DNA from: Microthrixaceae bacterium
Lineage (GTDB): Bacteria; Actinomycetota; Acidimicrobiia; Acidimicrobiales; Microtrichaceae
Length of the DNA: 33,430 nt
Direction of reading: 5' to 3'
Assembly (NCBI GenBank): GCA_020439285.1
Contig: JAGQSZ010000008.1
Coordinates: forward strand, 1-33,430
Made by a program: the position numbers and the translations under genes. Under the pieces are notes generated by a model. The model saw nothing but the letters and a program-made list of their open reading frames with translations, made no database searches and had not been told where the DNA came from. The stretch's first letter is position 1. Every line of letters begins with the position of its first letter. Shown piece after piece: positions 7,869-16,090 of the stretch.

Positions 7869-8831
7869 TCAGATTGCCCGAGCTTCAGCCTCGACCCGGT
7901 TGTTCAAATACCAGTCGATCGTCGTGCGCAGACCTTCGCGGAAGGTGACCTTGGCTTCGAAACCGAACGACTCTTTGGCGCGGCTTGGGTCGACCCGGCG
8001 CCGGGGCTGCCCATCAGGTTTGGTGGCATCCCAGCGGATCTCTCCCTCGAAGCCAACGAGTTCGCAGATGAGGACGACCAGATCCCGGATCGGCATTTCC
8101 TCGTTGGTGCCGAGGTTCACCGGTTCGGCTCCGTCGTAGTGCTCTGCTGCGAGAAGTATCGCATCGGCAGCATCATCGACATAGAGGAATTCACGGCTCG
8201 CGCTGCCAGTTCCCCAGACCTCGATGTGGTCTGAACCAGATTCCTTCGCGTCGACAGCCTTCTTGATCAGCGCCGGGATCACATGTGAAACAGCGGGGTT
8301 GAACTTGTCACCCGGACCGTAGAGGTTGGTCGGAAGGAGATAGATCGCCGATTGGCCAAACTGATCACGATTGGCTTGGATCTGGGTTAGTTGCGCAATC
8401 TTCGCGATCCCGTATGGAGCGTTGGTCTCTTCTGGGTAGCCGGTCCACAGCGACGACTCGCTGAATGGCACAGGGGTGAACTTTGGATAGGAACAGATCG
8501 TTCCAAGCACCACGGACTTGGCGGTGTTGACTCGACGGGCTACGTCAATGACGTATGTGCCCATCAGCAGGTTGTCCAAATAGAGGTCCCCGGGCCGTTC
8601 CATGTTCGCCCCGATGCCACCGACTCGTGCTGCCAAGTGAATGACTAGGTCGGGCGAGAGCGTCTCGAACATTGTCTCCACGTCGTCAAGCCGTCGCAGG
8701 TCGTATTCGTCCGATGTCGGGCAAGAGACTCTGCCCGGACCGCGCTCAGCCAACTGGCGGACGACGGCACTTCCGAGGAATCCGTTGCCCCCCGTTACGA
8801 GCACGTGTTGATCGCTCCAGAAGCCACTCAT
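7869..8831 (-). CDS. fcl: GDP-L-fucose synthase
   Basis: Epimerises and reduces GDP-4-keto-6-deoxy-D-mannose to GDP-L-fucose with NADPH. The 320-residue SDR has the nucleotide-binding TGGNGFLG (13-20) and an active site that aligns with the E. coli enzyme: Cys113 in GTICSYP, Tyr140 and Lys144 in YGIAK, and His183 in SHVIPAL. The triad serine is threonine (T111), a substitution that keeps the hydroxyl. The FTPVPF and TNLYGPGDKFNP segments are typical of the family. It stands alone on the minus strand; its substrate is made by the gmd product encoded 9 kb to the right. It is divergent from a GT4 gene across 80 bases. Confidence 0.93.
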   Translation of the reverse strand: MSGFWSDQHVLVTGGNGFLGSAVVRQLAERGPGRVSCPTSDEYDLRRLDDVETMFETLSPDLVIHLAARVGGIGANMERPGDLYLDNLLMGTYVIDVARRVNTAKSVVLGTICSYPKFTPVPFSESSLWTGYPEETNAPYGIAKIAQLTQIQANRDQFGQSAIYLLPTNLYGPGDKFNPAVSHVIPALIKKAVDAKESGSDHIEVWGTGSASREFLYVDDAADAILLAAEHYDGAEPVNLGTNEEMPIRDLVVLICELVGFEGEIRWDATKPDGQPRRRVDPSRAKESFGFEAKVTFREGLRTTIDWYLNNRVEAEARAI

Positions 8832-8911
8832 TGGATCAACGGTACCGCTTGTGAGCGATCGCCCGGATCATCTGTACCAACGGGTGATTTGAATCATGGG
8901 AGACTTCAGAA

Positions 8912-10060
8912 GTGCCAGACCTGCCCCATGTTGCGATGACAATGACTCAGTTCTGGCATCAGGTCCCGGGAGGTACCGCAACGTCGATCAGGCAACTCTC
9001 AGAAGCCATCACTTCCACCAGCCACATCACGTTGACGGGTGTGGGACCCCGAGGCGAGATCCGCAGTCCGCGTTCGTTGCTGGACCCCGCTTCGAAATGC
9101 GATGCAGCGACTGGCGCGGTCAGCGAGATGGCCTACCTGCCGGCACCGCTACCAGTTCTTTATGACATGTGGGATCGCTTCAGGAAGCCTCGGATTGATG
9201 GCCTCGGTAGCTTCGACCTGATCCACCTGACAGTCCCCGTTACTCCGCCAGAGACCAACCTTGCGCTGGTCGCGACGGTGCATGACGTGTTTCCGGTGAC
9301 TCACCCCGAGCTGTTCACCCCGCGTGGGGCAGCGCTGATGGCCAGAGGGATTGAACGGATCCGTGACAATGCTGCCAAAGTGCTGGTCTGGACCAAAGCA
9401 GTTGCAGATGAGTGCATCGCCATCGGGTTCAACGCGTCCCAACTCGAGGTTGCGCCGGCCGGGGTGACTCCTGTGACGGTCACCGATGACGACGTTGCGG
9501 CGGTCAGAGACAAGTACGGTCTCCGAGGTCGATATGTGATGTTTGCTGGGACCTTGGAACCCCGGAAGAATCTGGGGCTCATACTTGAGGCGCTGGTGCG
9601 ACTCGATGACCCGTCGCTGTCATTGGTGCTGGCCGGTCCAGCCGGATGGGATACGGGTTCGGTTGAGTCGGGATGGGCAGAGATGACTGATCTACCGGGT
9701 CCTGTTGTCCGGGTCGGATTCGTTCCGGGCGAGGATCTTGCTGCATTGCAGAAGGGAGCAGTTGCGTTCTGTTTTCCATCCTTGATGGAAGGCTTCGGGT
9801 TGCCGGTCATCGAAGCCATGGCAGCGGGTGCCGTTGTCATTACCTCCGCAGTGAGCGCAACTGCCGAAGTTGCTGGAGACGCAGCGCTGCTCGTCGACCC
9901 ATACAGTCCTGACGAAATGCTGGCCGCAATTCGAACCGCCCGAGATGACGACACTGCTGCTCGCGAGTTGCGCGCTGTTGGACTCGCCAGGTCACGTGAG
10001 TTCACGTGGTCAGCTTGCGCGGACACTGTCATTGGCGTCTACGAAACGTTGCTCGCATGA
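8912..10060 (+). CDS. GT4-family glycosyltransferase
   Basis: A 382-residue GT-B fold retaining glycosyltransferase, cytoplasmic or membrane-peripheral. The N-terminal half has a Gly-rich acceptor loop (VPGGTATSIRQL). The C-terminal nucleotide-sugar half shows FAGTLEPRKNLGLIL, then FPSLMEGFGLPVIEAM near residue 290 with the E-x7-E motif, and a final PDEML segment. A GGGAGA stretch ten bases before the GTG at 8912 supports this start over the ATG at 8936. It is the first of three successive GT4 genes, so the products probably add consecutive sugars to one oligosaccharide. Donor and linkage are unknown; GDP-mannose, GDP-fucose and GDP-rhamnose made nearby are candidates. Confidence 0.9.
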   Translation: MPDLPHVAMTMTQFWHQVPGGTATSIRQLSEAITSTSHITLTGVGPRGEIRSPRSLLDPASKCDAATGAVSEMAYLPAPLPVLYDMWDRFRKPRIDGLGSFDLIHLTVPVTPPETNLALVATVHDVFPVTHPELFTPRGAALMARGIERIRDNAAKVLVWTKAVADECIAIGFNASQLEVAPAGVTPVTVTDDDVAAVRDKYGLRGRYVMFAGTLEPRKNLGLILEALVRLDDPSLSLVLAGPAGWDTGSVESGWAEMTDLPGPVVRVGFVPGEDLAALQKGAVAFCFPSLMEGFGLPVIEAMAAGAVVITSAVSATAEVAGDAALLVDPYSPDEMLAAIRTARDDDTAARELRAVGLARSREFTWSACADTVIGVYETLLA

Positions 10061-10073
10061 GGCTGGACGAACC

Positions 10074-11246
10074 ATGAGCGTCGACAGAGTTCTGATCAAT
10101 CTCTGTTGGTTGGTTCCCGGTGTCGTTGGCGGCAGTGAGGAATCCACCACCGACTCCATTCGTGCACTCACCGGTGCGGCTCCACCGCAGATGCAGATCG
10201 AGTTGGCTGTTCTACCCACGTTCCTGGGCGCGCACCCGGACTTGGCTGAGTCGCTCAGGTGCCACGTTGCTCCGTTCGGTGTGGGTAGCAAGGCAACGCG
10301 GATCTTCGCCGAGCAAACCTGGCTAGCTGCACTGAGTGCTCGTGAGCAACCGTCATTGGTCCACCACGCGGGTGGTGTGGTGCCGCTGGTACATCCGAGG
10401 CCGGTGGTGTTGACGATCCATGACCTTCAACCCCTTGAGCATCCAGAGAACTTCTCTAGGGCCAAGCGGACGTACCTGAACGCCATGATCGGCAGGTCTG
10501 CCAGAGCAGCCCGGATCATCTGCGTGCCGAGCCAATTCACGGCTCGCCGAGTCGAGGAACTGCTCGGCATTGAACGCTCAAGAATCGTTGTGGTTCCGTG
10601 GCCTGTAGCCCAGCGAAGCGCAGCCCATGCCGTTGATTCTCAAGGCTCCTCAGGCGCCGGGTTCACGCCGTACCCGGGCTGGACAACCGAGCGCCGATAC
10701 ATCCTCTATCCGTCGATTACTTATCCCCACAAACGTCATCTGCTGTTGTTGGCGGCGTTTGCCGAGTTGCAGGAGAGTCATCCGAACCTGGACCTGGTCC
10801 TTACCGGCGGCGCAGCGCAGATGGAGGACGCGCTCACTGCTGAGACGGCACGTCTTGGGCTTCAGTCGCGAGTAAAGCGGCTGGGTCGGGTTCCGTTCGA
10901 TCAACTGGAGCAGCTCTATGCCGCAGCGTCTGTGGTTGCGATTCCGTCGAGCTACGAGGGCTTCGGTCTACCGGCTCTCGAGGCCATGACAGAGGGGGTG
11001 CCACTGGTGGCAGCGTCTGCTGGTTCGCTACCTGAACTGCTACCAGCGGATTGGACCGTTGGCACCGATGACCCGGTTGCTTGGGCCGGGGCAATTGAAG
11101 GAGTCCTACAACTCGATGGTCCTCTGCTTGGCGCCAGAATTGATAAGGGTAAAGAGATCGCGGCAACGTTCACCCCGCAGCGCACAGCGTCTGCGCTCTT
11201 GAGGGCCTACCGTATGGCGCTCGGCTCCGACGTGAGCACCCCTTGA
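10074..11246 (+). CDS. GT4-family glycosyltransferase
   Basis: A 390-residue GT-B enzyme. It begins VDRVLINLCWLVPGVVGGSE, with the Gly-rich acceptor loop, and carries a central TIHDLQPLEHPENFS segment of the GT4 mannosyl/rhamnosyl transferase type. PSITYPHKRHLLLL follows in the donor half, then IPSSYEGFGLPALEAM (near 290-305) with the E-x7-E pair. I chose the ATG at 10074. The reading frame is open further upstream to 9870, but that stretch overlaps the preceding GT4 gene and does not resemble the family. It lies 13 bases after that gene. The gene ends in TTGA, whose TTG could be an alternative start for the next gene. Confidence 0.9.
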   Translation: MSVDRVLINLCWLVPGVVGGSEESTTDSIRALTGAAPPQMQIELAVLPTFLGAHPDLAESLRCHVAPFGVGSKATRIFAEQTWLAALSAREQPSLVHHAGGVVPLVHPRPVVLTIHDLQPLEHPENFSRAKRTYLNAMIGRSARAARIICVPSQFTARRVEELLGIERSRIVVVPWPVAQRSAAHAVDSQGSSGAGFTPYPGWTTERRYILYPSITYPHKRHLLLLAAFAELQESHPNLDLVLTGGAAQMEDALTAETARLGLQSRVKRLGRVPFDQLEQLYAAASVVAIPSSYEGFGLPALEAMTEGVPLVAASAGSLPELLPADWTVGTDDPVAWAGAIEGVLQLDGPLLGARIDKGKEIAATFTPQRTASALLRAYRMALGSDVSTP

Positions 11247-11272
11247 ACGACCCGATCCAGGACTCCGAAGCG

Positions 11273-12508
11273 ATGCGAATCCTTGTTCTCTGCCCCCACT
11301 TCGCCCCAGATGTGGCGCCGACTGGTGAAGTGATGACAGCGATAACCAAGGCACTCACTGACCGCGGCAACGAGGTTCACATCATCACGGCGCTTCCGTG
11401 GTATCGCGAACACAGCATTGAGCCGGGGTGGGGCGGAAAACTACGCCGGACCGAGGTGACCGACTGGGGGAGTATCACCCGGCTGCACCCGTTCCCTACG
11501 AACAAGGCGAACATCCCGGCACGTGCCTTGGCTTTTGGTGGGTTCACGGTGTTCGCCACATTGACCGCGTTGTTACGCAGGCAAAAAGCCGATGTGGTGT
11601 TGGTGATGTCTCCACCGCTTCCACTTGGATTCGCCGGTTGGCTCACATCGGTGTTCCGTCGGATTCCCTTTGTGTTCAACATCCAAGACGTGTTCCCCGA
11701 CGTGGTGGTCGAACTCGGTGTGATCACGAACAAGTACGCGATTCGGTTCTTCTCAGCGATGGAGAAGTTCCTGTACCGCAGATCTGGTGCGGTCACAGTG
11801 TTGAGCGAGGACTTGCGCGACAACTTGGCGCGCAAGCTCGCAGGACATGGCCCTGAGCGTGTTCGAGTCATTCCCAACTTCGTTGACACCGATCGCATAC
11901 AGCCTCTGCCACGAGAGAACTCCTACCGTGAGCAGTACGGGCTCACAGGTAAGACTGTCGTGTTGTACGCCGGGAACGTCGGCTATTCACAGTCGCTCGA
12001 TCTGGTCATCGAGGCAGCTAGGCGCAACCGTGAGCGGTCCGATCTGGTTTTCGTGATCAACGGTGGTGGCTCGGCTTTGGCTGAGCTGACCGAGCGGGCA
12101 CGAGAACTCGATCTGAAGAACCTGGTTTTCGTAGAAATGCAACCCAGGGAGCGTCTCAGTGAAGTGCTTGCAGCAGCTGACATCCACCTGATCCCGTTGA
12201 AGAAGGGTCTTGCCCGATCGAGTGTCCCATCCAAGTTGTATTCGATCCTCGCATCAGCTCGACCCGTGTTAGCGAGCGTGGACCCTGCCACGGAGGTCGC
12301 CAACACGATCGATCGCGCGGGCGCCGGAAGGTGGGTTGCTCCCGAGGATGCCGACGCCTTCTGTGGCGCCCTCGATGAGATGTTGGCAGATCCCGATCGG
12401 TTGACTGCGATGGGCGAAGCTGGCCGGTCATTTGTCGAGACGTGGGTGTCTCCGGCAGCTGTCGGTGAGGCCTATGAGAACCTCTTCAAAGAGTTCACCG
12501 GTCCGTAG
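11273..12508 (+). CDS. GT4-family glycosyltransferase, WcaI/WbuB-like
   Basis: This product (411 residues from the ATG at 11273) belongs to the WcaI/WbuB branch of GT4, which adds fucose, FucNAc or related sugars in colanic-acid and O-antigen pathways. The start MRILVLCPHFAPD, the middle segment FNIQDVFPDVVVELG, VIPNFVDTDRI, LYAGNVGYSQSLD and the signature PSKLYSILASARPV are all typical. A TTG at 11243 overlapping the previous stop would add ten residues (NDPIQDSEA), but the family normally begins at the first beta strand and an AGGA lies ten bases before the ATG. The presence of GDP-fucose synthase next to this cluster makes fucose a reasonable donor guess, which is inference. Confidence 0.9.
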   Translation: MRILVLCPHFAPDVAPTGEVMTAITKALTDRGNEVHIITALPWYREHSIEPGWGGKLRRTEVTDWGSITRLHPFPTNKANIPARALAFGGFTVFATLTALLRRQKADVVLVMSPPLPLGFAGWLTSVFRRIPFVFNIQDVFPDVVVELGVITNKYAIRFFSAMEKFLYRRSGAVTVLSEDLRDNLARKLAGHGPERVRVIPNFVDTDRIQPLPRENSYREQYGLTGKTVVLYAGNVGYSQSLDLVIEAARRNRERSDLVFVINGGGSALAELTERARELDLKNLVFVEMQPRERLSEVLAAADIHLIPLKKGLARSSVPSKLYSILASARPVLASVDPATEVANTIDRAGAGRWVAPEDADAFCGALDEMLADPDRLTAMGEAGRSFVETWVSPAAVGEAYENLFKEFTGP

Positions 12509-12548
12509 TTCAGTCTGAGCGTCTCCGGCGACTACCCTTGCGGACCGT

Positions 12549-13319
12549 ATGGGTAAGGCCTCAGCGTCAAAAAAGATCAAGCGCGTACAAGCTGCGGGCG
12601 TCAGCCGTTCTCCGGGACAGCGCAGAAATCTCGGTTTTCCGATTCTGGTTGTCGGAATCCTCCTCGCCGGATCGGTGCTGACCTTCTTCGCCCGGGACTA
12701 TCGCAAAGGTGAACGGGCGGACGCTCCGGCAGCCAACAAGGACCACTGGCACGCGGCGTTCGCTGTTCAGGTGTGTGGTGTGTTCGAGGAGAACAAGCCG
12801 ACGGCTGATAACGCAGACGGAATCCACGTCCATTCGGACAACCTGATCCACATCCATCCGTATGTGAAGTCCGTGTCTGGCAAGAACGCCAAGTTCGGTG
12901 TCTTTGCTCGCGATGCAGACATCAAGCTGAGCGATGATTCGTTCACGTTGCCTGGTGGAAAGACCTACAAGAACGGTGATACCTGCACGGATGAAAAGGG
13001 CAAGGAGACCAAGGGGCGAGTCGCTCTCTACGTCTGGCCTCCTCAATCCACTGACAAGACCAAACCAGAGATCGTCACCAAGAACATCAATGACGTTCGG
13101 TTCTCCGAAGAGGGGATGGCATTCGTGCTCGCCTTCGGGCCAGAGGGTGCCGAGCCCAAGCTGCCACCCACTATTGGCAACCTGAAGAACCCCAATGACA
13201 GCGATGAGGCCGTACCGGAGACCACTACCACTGCTCCTAGCGGTGATACTGAGTCGACGACCACCATCGCCGATGAGACTCCAGAAACGACGGACACAAC
13301 GGCCGAGCCGGGTGGCTGA
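12549..13319 (+). CDS. Membrane-anchored His-rich protein of unknown function
   Basis: I recognise this as a conserved actinobacterial type of hypothetical protein but know no function. The 256-residue product has a Lys/Arg-rich N-terminus, one membrane helix (about 30-48), and an extracytoplasmic domain (about 60-200). The domain opens with three HxH pairs: H66-W-H68, H93-V-H95 and H101-I-H103, with Cys76 and Cys146 and several acidic residues between them. It ends in a Thr/Glu-rich low-complexity tail (about 205-256). The closely spaced HxH pairs look like a metal site (inference). It sits inside the plus-strand glycan operon, 40 bases after a GT4 gene and only 6 bases before the nucleotidyltransferase, so it is probably co-transcribed with them. 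Confidence 0.85.
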   Translation: MGKASASKKIKRVQAAGVSRSPGQRRNLGFPILVVGILLAGSVLTFFARDYRKGERADAPAANKDHWHAAFAVQVCGVFEENKPTADNADGIHVHSDNLIHIHPYVKSVSGKNAKFGVFARDADIKLSDDSFTLPGGKTYKNGDTCTDEKGKETKGRVALYVWPPQSTDKTKPEIVTKNINDVRFSEEGMAFVLAFGPEGAEPKLPPTIGNLKNPNDSDEAVPETTTTAPSGDTESTTTIADETPETTDTTAEPGG

Positions 13320-13325
13320 CCTTCC

Positions 13326-14342
13326 ATGAAGGCGATCGTCCTAGTCGGGGGATTTGGAACGCGCCTGCGTCCGCTCACCCTCTCTCGCCCCAAGCAGATG
13401 CTTCCGGTTGGATCTGTGACGATGCTCGAACGGGTCGTCTCCCGTCTCGCCTCCCACGGAGTCGATACCGCCGTGTTGTCGCTCGGGTATCAACCAGACG
13501 CGTTCATCGAACAGTTCCCCGATGACATCTGTGCAGGCGTGAAACTCGTATATGCAGTTGAACCGGAACCACTCGACACGGCCGGAGCGATCGCTTTCGC
13601 AGCGAGGAGCGCCGGCGTGGATGAGACGTTCATCGCTCTCAATGGCGATGTTTTGAGCCAGATCGACCTGAGCGCTCTGGTAGCGGCTCACCGAGATTTC
13701 GGTGGCTCGGCAACCATTGCATTGACTCAGGTAGATGACCCTTCTCGTTTCGGCGTGGTGCCGATTGATGACACCGGTCGGGTAATTGAGTTTGTCGAAA
13801 AGCCCGAACCCGGGACGGCTCCGAGTAACTGGATCAATGCTGGCACCTATGTCCTGGAACCGTCGGTGGTCGAGATGATCCCAAAGGATCAGAAGGTGTC
13901 AATCGAGCGGCAGACTTTCCCGGCTTTGGCCGCTGCAGGCGAACTCTTCGCTGTGCAAAGCGATGGCTACTGGATAGATGCAGGAACGCCCGAGGCCTAC
14001 TTGCAGGCACAACTCGACATCATCGACGGGATCAATGGTTCCGGCGAATCTCTCGTGGATGCGACCTCGGTGGTTGCTCAGGACGCATCGGTGGACCGTT
14101 CTGCCATTGGTGCTGGCGTCGTGATCGAGGGTGGCGCACAGATCGTCGACTCGGTGATCATGGCAGGATCGACAATCGGTGCTGGGTCGCGTATCGAGCG
14201 CAGCATCATCGGTGGAGGCTCGTTGGTCGCTCCGAACACCCGATTGAGTGACCTGTCAGTTGTCGGATACGGCGAGACTCTTGGTGTCGGGATTGATGCA
14301 GCGGGTGGGATCTTTCCAGGTCCCGATGATTGGAACGTCTGA
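13326..14342 (+). CDS. Sugar-phosphate nucleotidyltransferase (probable mannose-1-phosphate guanylyltransferase)
   Basis: Makes an NDP-sugar from a sugar-1-phosphate and NTP. The 338-residue product has the nucleotide-binding signature GGFGTRLRPLTLSRPKQMLP (8-27), then EPLDTAGAI, the metal-binding NGDVLSQ, VEKPEPG, and NAGTYVLEP. The C-terminal third (about 240-325) is a left-handed beta-helix of hexapeptide repeats (repeated I/V-x-G-A/S type units). Such RmlA-like enzymes with a beta-helix are the usual actinobacterial GDP-mannose pyrophosphorylases; GDP specificity is favoured because three GDP-mannose-derived sugar enzymes are encoded in this window. Glucose-1-phosphate thymidylyl- or uridylyltransferase is the alternative. 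It is tightly packed between the His-rich protein and the epimerase. Confidence 0.85.
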   Translation: MKAIVLVGGFGTRLRPLTLSRPKQMLPVGSVTMLERVVSRLASHGVDTAVLSLGYQPDAFIEQFPDDICAGVKLVYAVEPEPLDTAGAIAFAARSAGVDETFIALNGDVLSQIDLSALVAAHRDFGGSATIALTQVDDPSRFGVVPIDDTGRVIEFVEKPEPGTAPSNWINAGTYVLEPSVVEMIPKDQKVSIERQTFPALAAAGELFAVQSDGYWIDAGTPEAYLQAQLDIIDGINGSGESLVDATSVVAQDASVDRSAIGAGVVIEGGAQIVDSVIMAGSTIGAGSRIERSIIGGGSLVAPNTRLSDLSVVGYGETLGVGIDAAGGIFPGPDDWNV

Positions 14343-14363
14343 GACAGCGATGGGGGTACAACA

Positions 14364-15311
14364 ATGAGTGTTCTGGTTACTGGTGGAGCGGGGTTCATCG
14401 GATCCAACTTGGTAGACCGCCTCTTGGCAGAAGGTCGCTCCGTTGACGCCGTTGACAACCTGTCGAGCGGTCGGTTGTCCAACCTTGCTGATGCTCGCTC
14501 GGCCAGCGTCGGCGAGTTCTCGTTCCACCAACTCGATGTCCGTGACGCGAACGCCGCAGATCTGATCGAGAAGCGCAAGCCAGAGGTGATCTTCCACCTA
14601 GCAGCGCAGATCGACGTCCGAGTCTCCGTTCAGGACCCGGTTCTCGACGCCATGATCAACATCATCGGAACCCTGAACGTGCTCGAAGGGGCCCGCCGGG
14701 CTGGGACTCGCAAGGTCGTGTTCGCCTCCTCAGGAGGAACGATCTACGGAGAGGTCGACGCCGAGGACCTTCCGGTGACCGAGGCCCACGCCCAGATTCC
14801 GCTGTCACCCTATGGAGTCTCCAAGAAGGTCGCCAGCGATTATCTGAATGCCTACCGTGAACTGCACCAGGTCGAGTTCACATCGCTTGCGCTCGCAAAT
14901 GTCTACGGTCCACGACAGGATCCCCACGGTGAGGCGGGAGTCGTAGCGATCTTCGCGAACAAGTTGTTGGCCAGTGAGCAGTGTCGCATCTACGGCGACG
15001 GTGGCCAGACCCGAGATTATGTGTTCGTCGATGACGTGGTCGACGCGTTCGTGAGGGCGGCCGACAAGGGAAGCGGCTTGGTCTGCAACATCGGAACAGG
15101 AATCGAGACTTCGGTCAACGAGCTGTACCAGGTGATGGCGCTCAACGCAGGAGTGACCCAGGAACCTGAGCATGCTCCTGCCCGAAAGGGTGAACTTGCT
15201 CGATCAGCACTTGATGCTGCCAGGGCAAAGCTGCACCTGGGTTGGGAGCCGTTCACCAACCTGGCTGATGGCACAGCAGCAGTTCTGGACTACTTCAGAG
15301 CAGCTAGCTGA
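14364..15311 (+). CDS. galE: NAD-dependent sugar epimerase (UDP-glucose 4-epimerase-like)
   Basis: A 315-residue extended SDR that most resembles bacterial UDP-glucose/UDP-GlcNAc 4-epimerases. It has TGGAGFIGSNL (6-16) for NAD binding, VDNLSSGR for the adenosine ribose, HLAAQIDVRVSV, the triad serine in FASSGGTIYGE, YGVSKK with Tyr and Lys, and NVYGPRQDPHGEAGVVAIF. The RDYVFVDDVVDA segment is standard. A GGGGG stretch precedes the ATG. It is the last gene of the plus-strand operon and meets cofE tail-to-tail. The sugar could be Glc/Gal, GlcNAc/GalNAc or a uronic acid; the symbol is by closest type, not proof. Confidence 0.84.
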   Translation: MSVLVTGGAGFIGSNLVDRLLAEGRSVDAVDNLSSGRLSNLADARSASVGEFSFHQLDVRDANAADLIEKRKPEVIFHLAAQIDVRVSVQDPVLDAMINIIGTLNVLEGARRAGTRKVVFASSGGTIYGEVDAEDLPVTEAHAQIPLSPYGVSKKVASDYLNAYRELHQVEFTSLALANVYGPRQDPHGEAGVVAIFANKLLASEQCRIYGDGGQTRDYVFVDDVVDAFVRAADKGSGLVCNIGTGIETSVNELYQVMALNAGVTQEPEHAPARKGELARSALDAARAKLHLGWEPFTNLADGTAAVLDYFRAAS

Positions 15312-15341
15312 TCCGACCGATAGTTCGAATCGGGCGACTGT

Positions 15342-16070
15342 CTACCTGAACAGGTCTTCTGAAGGCTTGCGAACGAGATCAGCCGCTACGGACGACCTCG
15401 CTGCTCGCTCGCTGATGAAAGCGGACTCATCGACGCCGCGTACGATTGCAACCGGAACCCCGGTGGCTTTGCCCATAACTAGGTCAGCGGCCCCGGCGAT
15501 CTCGTCAACGATCGCAACCTCGGTCACCTGGAGCTCACGGCCATAGGCATCCCTAGAGCCTCGAAGGTCGAGAACGGCGGTAATGCCCGCCGATCCGATC
15601 GCCACGTCGGTGACACCCCGACGCCATGTCCGCCCGAAGGTGTCCGACACGATCACCGCGGTGTCAGCGCCGCACCGGCCCCTGACCCCGTCTCGGATAC
15701 GTCGAGCTGATCGGTCAGGGTCGTCGGGCAACAGAGCAGCCCAACCAGATTCGACGTTGGAGAGATCAATTCCCGCGTTGGCGCAGACGAAGCCGTGCTT
15801 GGTTTCGCTGATGATCAGGTCACCGCGCCGCCTCACTATCCGAACGGATTCGCGTTCGACGAGCGGCTTGTGACTTAGCGGATCCGAAGGATCGACCTGT
15901 TCCATCGCCCCCTCGGCCTTGGAGACGATCTTCTGGGTGACCACCAAGACGTCACGATCCAAGATCTGTTCACCCATTTGCGTGACGGCATCGCAGATCA
16001 TTCCCGCCAGGTCATCGGCACGGTTGATCTCGCCGATTCCGGTCACCGGGATTATTCGCAATTCGCCCAT
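15342..16070 (-). CDS. cofE: Coenzyme F420-0:L-glutamate ligase, single-domain form
   Basis: Adds gamma-linked glutamates to F420-0 using GTP. The 242-residue product starts ELRIIPVTGIGEI, then DVLVVTQKIVSKAEG, the metal-binding ESVRIVRRR/ISETKHGFVCANAGID region and VIVSDTFGRTWRRG with AIGSAGI, all diagnostic of CofE. It stops after the ligase domain: the C-terminal flavin-dependent nitroreductase-like domain that makes mycobacterial FbiB about 448 residues long is absent. It starts 20 bases after the cofD stop, with GAGAGG as ribosome binding site, so the two form an operon. F420 would serve cytoplasmic oxidoreductases. Confidence 0.94.
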   Translation of the reverse strand: MGELRIIPVTGIGEINRADDLAGMICDAVTQMGEQILDRDVLVVTQKIVSKAEGAMEQVDPSDPLSHKPLVERESVRIVRRRGDLIISETKHGFVCANAGIDLSNVESGWAALLPDDPDRSARRIRDGVRGRCGADTAVIVSDTFGRTWRRGVTDVAIGSAGITAVLDLRGSRDAYGRELQVTEVAIVDEIAGAADLVMGKATGVPVAIVRGVDESAFISERAARSSVAADLVRKPSEDLFR

Positions 16071-16090
16071 TCATCAACCTCTCGGAGTCA

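Noticed and set aside
9870-10073. Upstream extension of the second GT4 gene
   Set aside because: The extra 68 codons lie inside the first GT4 gene in another frame and do not resemble the family; the ATG at 10074 gives a normal N-terminus.
15312-15341. Small hairpin CCGAT...ATCGG between the convergent epimerase and cofE genes as a terminator
   Set aside because: The stem is only 5 base pairs and no T run follows on either strand.
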